Source: Micromonospora peucetia (GTDB lineage: Bacteria; Actinomycetota; Actinomycetes; Mycobacteriales; Micromonosporaceae). From it: a stretch of DNA of 64,000 nucleotides. The position numbers were made by a program, and so were the translations under genes. This document shows, in pieces, positions 58,395 through 64,000 of the stretch; the stretch's first letter is position 1; every line of letters starts with the position of its first letter. The stretch covers positions 6,014,001-6,078,000 of the forward strand of contig NZ_FMIC01000002.1 of assembly GCF_900091625.1 (NCBI RefSeq), read 5' to 3'. The notes beneath the pieces are model-generated. The model ran no database searches, was not told the DNA's origin, and was given only the letters and a program-made list of their open reading frames with translations.

Positions 58395-59078
58395 TCAGCG
58401 GCGGGCCGGACAGAACGGCAGCAGCTCGTCCAGCCGGGTCAGGACGACGTCCGGGCCGGCGGCGCGCAGGGTCTCCTCGTCGGACTCGCCCCACAACGCG
58501 GCAACCGCGACCACGCCGGCCGCCCGCGCGCTGGCCAGGTCGCTGGGCGCGTCGCCGATCATCAGCGCCTCTGCCGGCCGGGCCCCGAGCAGCCGCACCG
58601 CCCGTCGCACGATGTCCGGGGCGGGCTTCGGCCGGGGCACCTCGTCCGAGCCCACCACGTGGTCGACGAGCGGCAGCAGGTCGAGCCGGCCGAGCAGGTC
58701 CCGGGCGCGCACCCCGCTGCGGCCGGTGGCCACCGCCAGCCCGATCCCCCGTCGGCGCAGGGTGCCGAGCAGCTCCGGCACCCCGTCGACCGGGGTCACC
58801 CGGTGTGCGAGGCGGTTGCTCTCCCGGACGAACGGCTCGGCCAACGCCGCCGGCAGGCCCATCAGCTCCAACACCTCCGGCAGGTACCGGCCCGGATGGC
58901 GACAGTACTCATCGACCGGGGCGACGCCGTCGCCCACCACCTCGGCGTACGCGAGAGCGAACGCCTCCCTGGCCACGGCGAGGCTGTCGACCAGCACCCC
59001 GTCGAGGTCGAGCACCACGGCCCGGACACCGCCGGACAACCGCACCCGGCCCGTCGCCTCCCCGACCACCGACGCCAC
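58395..59078 (-). CDS. HAD family hydrolase (phosphoglycolate phosphatase-like)
   Basis: This 227-residue phosphatase has the HAD motifs: VVLDLDGVLVDS near residue 21, LAVATGRSGVRARDLL for motif II, KPAPDIV for motif III (Lys) and IGDAPSDLASARAAG for motif IV. It resembles phosphatases found in antibiotic pathways such as RifM of rifamycin. The start is ATG at 59078. It diverges from the MatB gene across 235 bp and runs toward the ABC operon. Confidence 0.9.
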   Translation of the reverse strand: MASVVGEATGRVRLSGGVRAVVLDLDGVLVDSLAVAREAFALAYAEVVGDGVAPVDEYCRHPGRYLPEVLELMGLPAALAEPFVRESNRLAHRVTPVDGVPELLGTLRRRGIGLAVATGRSGVRARDLLGRLDLLPLVDHVVGSDEVPRPKPAPDIVRRAVRLLGARPAEALMIGDAPSDLASARAAGVVAVAALWGESDEETLRAAGPDVVLTRLDELLPFCPARR

Positions 59079-59114
59079 CTCCCGCCTGTCCGGCCCGACC
59101 CGCGCCGGCCGGTA

Positions 59115-59140
59115 GGGGTGGCAGGTCGGGGTGGCAGGTC
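59115..59140. repeat. 13-bp direct repeat in the HAD/MatB intergenic region
   Basis: GGGGTGGCAGGTC occurs twice in tandem (59115-59127 and 59128-59140), followed by GGG. It lies in the divergent promoter region between the phosphatase and MatB genes and could be a regulator site or simple slippage. Confidence 0.6.
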
Positions 59141-59313
59141 GGGAGCCGCCCGACTAGGTTCAGAACCGTCGTCCCGGGCCCGCCGTCGTGACGCACCCCG
59201 CCCACCTGGATCCACCGCCGCCCCACCGACCCTACCGTCGCCCCGGGGCGCCCGGTGCCGTGGTACGCCCGGGTCGGCTCGGCCCGGGTCCGAGCCTGGA
59301 GAAGGGTCGCACC

Positions 59314-60723
59314 ATGCCGCTGCTGAGCTGGCTCTCGAATGGCACCGACGAGCGTCCGGAAGCGATCCGGGTCGACGACCGGGCGGTGTCCTGGGTGGAG
59401 CTGCGTCGCCTGGCCGCGGCGGTGGCGGACGAACTGCACGGCGTGGACCGGGTGGCGATCGAGGCCACCGCGACCCTGGAGACGGTGGTCGGGGTGGTCG
59501 GCGCGCTGACCGCCGGAGCGGCCGTCGTGCCGGTGCCGCCGGACGCCGGGCCGATGGAGCGCGACCACATCCTGCGTGACTCGGGGTCGACGGCGCTGCT
59601 GGTCCCGACCGGCGCGGAGCGCACCGCCGAGATCCCGGGGCGGGCCGTCGTGCCGATCGACCTGACCCGGCGGTCGGACACCACCCACCCCGAGCCGGAC
59701 CCGGCCCGCACCGCGTTGATCCTCTATACCAGCGGCACCACCGGCGCCCCGAAGGGCGCGGTGATCTCCCGCCGAGCGGTCGCCGCCTGCCTGGACGGGC
59801 TCGCCGACGCCTGGGCCTGGACGCCGGACGACCTGCTGGTGCACGGCCTGCCGCTGTTCCACGTGCACGGGCTGGTGCTCGGTGTGCTCGGGCCGCTGCG
59901 GCTGGGCAGCCGGCTGCACCACGTGGGCCGACCGCGTCCCGAGCGGTACGCGGCCGCCAACGGATCGGTGTACTTCGGCGTGCCGACGGTGTGGTCCCGG
60001 ATCGCCGCCGACCCGGACGCCGCGCGGGCGCTGCGCCCGGCCAGGCTCCTCGTCTCGGGCAGCGCGGCGCTTCCGGCGACGGTCTTCGCGGACCTCGCCA
60101 CGCTCACCGGCCACCGGCCCGTCGAGCGGTACGGGATGACCGAGACCCTGATCACGGTGAGCGCCCGGGTGGACGGTCCCCGCCGGCCGGGCACCGTCGG
60201 GCTGCCACTGCCGGAGGTGCGGACGCGGCTGGTCGACGAGAACGGCGCCACGCTCCCGGCCGACGGGGCGGCGATGGGCGAGCTCCAGGTCAGCGGTCCC
60301 ACGATGTTCGACGGGTATCTCAACCGTCCGGACGCCGACGCGGCGAGCCGCACCCCGGACGGCTGGTTCCGCACCGGGGACGTCGCCACCGTCGACCCGG
60401 ACGGCTGGCACCGGATCGTCGGCCGGGCGTCCACCGACCTGATCAAGAGCGGCGGCTACCGGATCGGCGCGGGCGAGGTGGAGGACGCACTGCTGGCGCA
60501 CCCCGGCGTCCGGGAGGCCGCCGTGGTGGGGACCCCGCACCCCGACCTCGGCCAGCAGGTCACCGCGTACGTGGTGGGCGACGGGGTGGACGGGTCGGAG
60601 CTGATCGACTACGTGGCCCGGCACCTGTCGGCGCACAAGCGGCCACGAGAGGTCCGCCTGGTCGACGCGCTGCCCCGCAACGCCCTCGGCAAGGTGCAGA
60701 AGACCAGGCTGACGGCGGACTGA
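59314..60723 (+). CDS. matB: Malonyl-CoA synthetase (MatB-like)
   Basis: This 469-residue acyl-CoA synthetase follows the MatB pattern of actinomycetes: LYTSGTTGAPKGAVISRRAV (P-loop), DLLVHGLPLFHVHGLVLGVL, VERYGMTETLITVSARVDG, DLIKSGGYRIGAGEVEDALL and the catalytic Lys in PRNALGKVQKTRL near the end. MatB forms malonyl- or methylmalonyl-CoA from the free diacid, ATP and CoA, supplying extender units for polyketides. The ATG at 59314 has GGAGAAGGG upstream. It faces the phosphopantetheinyl transferase gene; no PKS is in view. Confidence 0.9.
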   Translation: MPLLSWLSNGTDERPEAIRVDDRAVSWVELRRLAAAVADELHGVDRVAIEATATLETVVGVVGALTAGAAVVPVPPDAGPMERDHILRDSGSTALLVPTGAERTAEIPGRAVVPIDLTRRSDTTHPEPDPARTALILYTSGTTGAPKGAVISRRAVAACLDGLADAWAWTPDDLLVHGLPLFHVHGLVLGVLGPLRLGSRLHHVGRPRPERYAAANGSVYFGVPTVWSRIAADPDAARALRPARLLVSGSAALPATVFADLATLTGHRPVERYGMTETLITVSARVDGPRRPGTVGLPLPEVRTRLVDENGATLPADGAAMGELQVSGPTMFDGYLNRPDADAASRTPDGWFRTGDVATVDPDGWHRIVGRASTDLIKSGGYRIGAGEVEDALLAHPGVREAAVVGTPHPDLGQQVTAYVVGDGVDGSELIDYVARHLSAHKRPREVRLVDALPRNALGKVQKTRLTAD

Positions 60724-60816
60724 GGCTGGATACGGCGGGGTCCCCCGGCATCAGCGCCCACCACACCGGCGCCCGCCGGCCGGCCCGTGGCCGGGTCGAC
60801 TCGCCGGTGCGGTCGT

Positions 60817-61479
60817 TCAGCCGGTGGCCGCCGGGATGCTGATCGCGGTGGCCACCAGTCCCCGCTCGACCAGGAACCTGCCGGCGAAGGCCGTCACCGC
60901 GGCCCCGCCGAGCACCGGGCCGGGCACCAGCAGTTGAGCCTCGAACGTCCCGGCCGGATCGATCACGATGTCCGCCTCGGAGAAGTCCAGCCACCGGCCG
61001 GTGAGCGGGAACCACGCCTTGTACACCGACTCCTTGGCACTGAACAGCAGGCGGTCCCAGCAGATCGAGGGGTGGGCGGCGCTCAGCGTGGCGGTGCGCG
61101 TCCGCTCGGCCGGCAGGGCGATCGCGTCCAGCACCCCGTCGGGCAGCGGCGCGTGCGGCTCAGCGTCCACGCCGAGGGTGGCGAACGCCGTCGTACGGCC
61201 GAGGACCGCGGCCCGGTAACCCTCGCAGTGCGTCATGCTGCCGACCACACCGCCCGGCCAGACCGGGGCACCACGTGCGCCGGAGACGATCGGCACCGGG
61301 GCGAGACCCAGCTCGCCGAGGGCCAGGCGGGCACAGTGCCGCACGGTGGTGAACTCCCGGCGACGCTTCTCCACCGACCGAGCCACGAGCGCCTCTTCCT
61401 CGGGGAACAGGGTCAGGCCGGCGGGGTCGGTGAAGGACTCGGCTATCGCCACGGCGGGGGGCAGGATCTGCTCGATCAC
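60817..61479 (-). CDS. 4'-phosphopantetheinyl transferase (EntD/PptII type)
   Basis: This 220-residue enzyme has the three motifs of Sfp/EntD-type transferases: GGVVGSMTHCEGYRAAVLG, GVDAEPHAPLPDGV with the metal-binding Asp-Ala-Glu, and WDRLLFSAKESVYKAWFPL. It attaches the phosphopantetheine arm from CoA to carrier proteins of PKS, NRPS or fatty acid synthases. The GTG start at 61479 gives the conserved MIEQILPP start. It converges with MatB and is divergent from the CspA-like gene. Confidence 0.93.
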   Translation of the reverse strand: MIEQILPPAVAIAESFTDPAGLTLFPEEEALVARSVEKRRREFTTVRHCARLALGELGLAPVPIVSGARGAPVWPGGVVGSMTHCEGYRAAVLGRTTAFATLGVDAEPHAPLPDGVLDAIALPAERTRTATLSAAHPSICWDRLLFSAKESVYKAWFPLTGRWLDFSEADIVIDPAGTFEAQLLVPGPVLGGAAVTAFAGRFLVERGLVATAISIPAATG

Positions 61480-61648
61480 GTTCGCCGATGCTAGGCGCTG
61501 TGGCGACCTTCGCCGCCCCGACCCTGGCGGTACTGTGCACCATAGGGGTCGGGTACGGGTGCCGGGCCGCGCGGGCGGCTGCCAGTCTGGGGGCGCCCCG
61601 ATCCCATGGGCGGGGCACGCGGATTGGTCGGATGGATGCGGGAAAGCG

Positions 61649-62125
61649 ATGCTGACTGGCAAGGTGGTGCGGTTCGACGAGGTGCGGGGCTACGGGTTCA
61701 TCGCCCCGGACGACGGCAGCGACGACGTGTTCGTGCACGCGAACATGTTGGACGGTGACAAGTGGGTGCTGGCACCCGGTGTCCCGGTGGAGTACGACGC
61801 GGTGGAGACCGACCGCGGCCCCAAAGCCGTGCTGGTCCGGGTGATCGGCGTTGCCGCGGGAGCGGAGCGGCACGGGACGGCTGGGGCCGCACCAACCCGG
61901 GGTGGCGTGGCGGTCGCCGGTGGGCGGAGTCGGGACAGCGCACAGACCACGGGCGGGGCGGAGGACGAGGAGGGCCTGTGCGACGTGCTCTCCGAGCGGT
62001 CCTTCTGCACGGAGACCACCGAGGCGCTGGTGACCTCCGTGCCGGACCTGACCGGGGCACAGATCGTGGCGGTTCGCGCCCGGATGCTGGACCTGGCCCG
62101 ACGGCACGGCTGGGTGGAAGGCTGA
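61649..62125 (+). CDS. Cold shock domain protein with C-terminal extension
   Basis: This 158-residue protein has an N-terminal cold-shock domain (1-65): VRFDEVRGYGFIAPDDGSDD with RNP1 and DVFVHANML with RNP2. A Gly/Arg-rich linker leads to a helical tail (TALVTSVPDLTGAQIVAVRA, written here as its core TSVPDLTGAQIVAVRA). CspA proteins bind single-stranded nucleic acid; long forms like this occur in actinomycete secondary metabolism regions. The ATG at 61649 has GGGAAAG upstream. It is isolated. Confidence 0.88.
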   Translation: MLTGKVVRFDEVRGYGFIAPDDGSDDVFVHANMLDGDKWVLAPGVPVEYDAVETDRGPKAVLVRVIGVAAGAERHGTAGAAPTRGGVAVAGGRSRDSAQTTGGAEDEEGLCDVLSERSFCTETTEALVTSVPDLTGAQIVAVRARMLDLARRHGWVEG

Positions 62126-62169
62126 CCGCGCCGACCCTCGGTGGGGCAGCCGCGCACTCCCCGGCCGGT

Positions 62170-63549
62170 TCAACCGGCGGCGACCAGCAGTGACTTCCTG
62201 ATCCGGCCCAGCGCGCTGCGGGGCAACTCGTCGACGAAGTGCACCCGCCGGGGACGGTGACTCGCCGAGAGGTACCGCCCGACGTGGTCGATGAGCGTCT
62301 GCGCGGTCGCCCCCGTCTCGGCGACGACGTATGCGGTGACCTGCTCGCCGAGCGTGTGGTGCGGCGTCCCGACGACTGCGGCGTCCCGGACCCCGGGGTG
62401 ACTCAGCAGCGCCTCCTCGACCTGCCCGGTGTGCACCCACCGGCCCTGGCTGCGCACCACGTCGAGCCCTCGCCGCCCGATGATCCGGTGGGAGCCGTCC
62501 GCGGCGACGGTGGCCAGGTCACCGGTGGCGTACCAGGACCCGGCGGCGCTCTGCCCGCCCTCGACGTAGCCGCTGAACAGCGTCGGTCCACAGACGCTCA
62601 ACTCGCCGACCGACTCGCCGTCGGCCGGGACCGGCCGGGCCTCGCGGTCCAGCACCCGGGTCCTGATGCCGGGCAGGGGGGTGCCGACGGCGCCGGCGAC
62701 CGTGGGGTCGTCGGCCCGCCGGGTCAGCGCGATGAGGGTCTCGGTCGTGCCGTAGGCCTGGATCGGTGAGTGCGAGGTGAGCAGCCGGAGACGTTCGGCC
62801 ACGGCGGGGGCCAGTGGGGCGTCCGCGGAGATCAGGATCCGCGCCGCGGACAGCGACCGGGCCCAGGGGCGGTTCAACGCGATCTGCGCCCACTGCGCGG
62901 GCAGCGCCAGGTACATGGTGCCGATCGGCCCGCCGACGGCCTTCCGGTCGAGGTGGACGAAGCGGCTGCCGACCCGCAGCGCGCCGAGCAGACCGACAAC
63001 CAGGCCGTACGCCCGGAACAGCGGAGTGCCCTGGACCACGACGTCATCCCGGCTCCACCGCCACGCGTCGGCCAGCAGGTCGAGGTCGGCGGCAATGGCG
63101 CGACGCGAGATGCGCACGCCGCGCGGTGGTCCGCCGGCGCCGCCGGTGTAGAGGATGACCGCGTCGGTGCCCGGCGCCGGCTCGGGATGATGCGCCGAGG
63201 AGCGCTGGCGCAGGTCGACCGGGACCATGGGCAGCCGGTGGGCGCCGGCCAGGTTCCGGCCGAGAAAGACCGTCGCCCCGGACTGCCGCAGGATGCGGAT
63301 CCGCTCGCACTCGCGGGCGTCGGGGGGCAGTGGTACGAGCGGGACGCCCGCGTGGACGGCGCCAAGCATTCCGACCACCGTCTCCAGGGTCGGTGTGCCG
63401 TCGACCGCGACCGCGACCGCACCCCTGATCCGGTCGGCGACCGCGGTGACGCAGCCGACCAGGGCCTCGCTGGAGAGCGCGCCGCCGGCCACCGTGACCG
63501 CATCGGCGCGGTCTGCAGCCGCTCCCCGCAGCGCCGGCAGCAGTGTCAT
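62170..63549 (-). CDS. Degenerate MatB-like acyl-CoA synthetase paralogue
   Basis: This 459-residue protein aligns along its length with the MatB gene at 59314 but has lost key residues. The P-loop reads LYTGGAGGPPRGVRISRR instead of the TSGTTGAPKG type, the RTGD motif reads YATGDLATV, DLIKSGGYR reads DVVRSQGRW, and the last catalytic Lys is Arg (SALGRIRKSL). The YGTTETLIALT region is kept. It probably does not adenylate substrates and could act as an acyl-binding or regulatory protein, or be decaying. The start ATG at 63549 has GCGGAGATG. Confidence 0.85.
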   Translation of the reverse strand: MTLLPALRGAAADRADAVTVAGGALSSEALVGCVTAVADRIRGAVAVAVDGTPTLETVVGMLGAVHAGVPLVPLPPDARECERIRILRQSGATVFLGRNLAGAHRLPMVPVDLRQRSSAHHPEPAPGTDAVILYTGGAGGPPRGVRISRRAIAADLDLLADAWRWSRDDVVVQGTPLFRAYGLVVGLLGALRVGSRFVHLDRKAVGGPIGTMYLALPAQWAQIALNRPWARSLSAARILISADAPLAPAVAERLRLLTSHSPIQAYGTTETLIALTRRADDPTVAGAVGTPLPGIRTRVLDREARPVPADGESVGELSVCGPTLFSGYVEGGQSAAGSWYATGDLATVAADGSHRIIGRRGLDVVRSQGRWVHTGQVEEALLSHPGVRDAAVVGTPHHTLGEQVTAYVVAETGATAQTLIDHVGRYLSASHRPRRVHFVDELPRSALGRIRKSLLVAAG

Positions 63550-64000
63550 CTCCGCTATCCCCGGCGGAGGGCGTCGACGAGTCGCGGCAGCTGGAACATC
63601 ACGACGCCACAGAACCCTTCAGTTCATGGGGTCCGCACGGACCCTTATCCGGCTGTCCCGACGTGGAATCGGGTGCCCCGAAATTAGGCTGCGCTATCGT
63701 CCGGCACAACCCCTAGCCACCCGGCCCGGGTCCCCTGCCGATAGCCGACAGTCCAGGGAGGACACGATTTCGCTCCGCTTTCGGTGAAGACCTTCTCGGC
63801 CGCCCTTTTCCTGGGCAGCCACCATCGAGAGAACGCAGTTCCACCCGAACGGCGAACAATGGATCCGAACTCCGCGATCGAGTTATCGGTCAATATGGAA
63901 GGATCGACGGGATATCTGTATCGACCGCGCTTTTCTTACGCGCCTTCGGTCGATCGGTCAGCGGTGTCGGCGGCCACCAACAGACGCCTGGGGCGCATAG
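63550..64000. other. Right-edge intergenic region
   Basis: This 451-bp stretch upstream of the MatB paralogue has falling G+C toward the window end, consistent with a promoter region for a gene beyond the edge. A minus-strand frame 63893-63684 (69 codons, TTG start) has mixed third-position bias and no recognisable features, so I do not call it. No hairpin of note. Confidence 0.4.

Noticed and set aside
63684..63893. A 69-codon minus-strand frame at the right edge
   Set aside because: It begins with TTG, has weak third-position bias and no recognisable motif.
1..64000. tRNA, rRNA, CRISPR and intact transposase genes
   Set aside because: Reading both strands by eye I found no tRNA-like T-loop/CCA contexts, no repeat-spacer array and no transposase or integrase frame.

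Overview
The window is about 73% G+C by eye, with strongly G/C-biased third codon positions, GTG and TTG starts, and many 4-bp start/stop overlaps. These traits and its gene families (DUF397 with an HTH partner, DUF574 methyltransferase, EccB, GlnX-GlnH-PknG, MatB) point to an actinomycete, most likely a Micromonosporaceae member. I see no rRNA, tRNA, CRISPR array, intact transposase or phage module. It reads as chromosomal DNA with several accessory patches and, at the right end, what looks like the edge of a polyketide-type biosynthetic cluster.

Layout. 1-10.5 kb: a DedA-like start at the edge, a MOSC protein, a receptor-type Ser/Thr kinase, an apparently autoregulated LacI regulator with a tiny coupled gene, a DUF397/HTH/methyltransferase set, a diguanylate cyclase, an FMN reductase, a PemK-like protein, a DUF4291 protein, a monothiol glutaredoxin and a DUF2752 membrane protein. 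10.8-15.6 kb: a repair/conflict island. RtcB and PrfH overlap; a macro-domain gene runs convergent to them and divergent from a gene fusing a uracil-DNA-glycosylase-like domain to an ADP-ribosyltransferase; a broken P-loop kinase gene follows. 15.7-22.6 kb: a BCCT transporter, a serpin, a SyrP-like dioxygenase with a type II thioesterase, a DUF2267 protein and scraps of arsenite-permease and acetyltransferase genes. 22.6-29.2 kb: two divergent operons for uptake (binding protein plus two permeases) and processing (glycosidase, isomerase, dehydrogenase) of a carbohydrate. 29.2-38.7 kb: an acetyltransferase, methyltransferases, an orphan eccB, an alcohol dehydrogenase, a stretch of gene debris, then FadD and an acyl-CoA dehydrogenase. 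39-46 kb: a secreted pectate lyase behind a palindromic operator, a truncated AlaRS paralogue behind an alanine-rich leader peptide and a hairpin that masks its ribosome binding site, and a desaturase/ferredoxin-reductase pair with a divergent PucR-type regulator. 46.2-55.1 kb: a six-gene operon, GlnX-GlnH-unknown-PknG-vWA-NACHT-like NTPase. 55.5-64 kb: VOC and DUF5988 proteins, an ABC exporter, a HAD phosphatase, MatB, a phosphopantetheinyl transferase, a CspA-like protein and a degenerate MatB paralogue.

The items I would follow up first are the glycosylase/ADP-ribosyltransferase fusion paired with a macrodomain protein, the AlaRS-paralogue leader that looks like a translational attenuator, and the extension of the GlnX-GlnH-PknG signalling operon with vWA and NACHT-like genes. 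Functions are inferred from motifs read by eye; no database search was possible.
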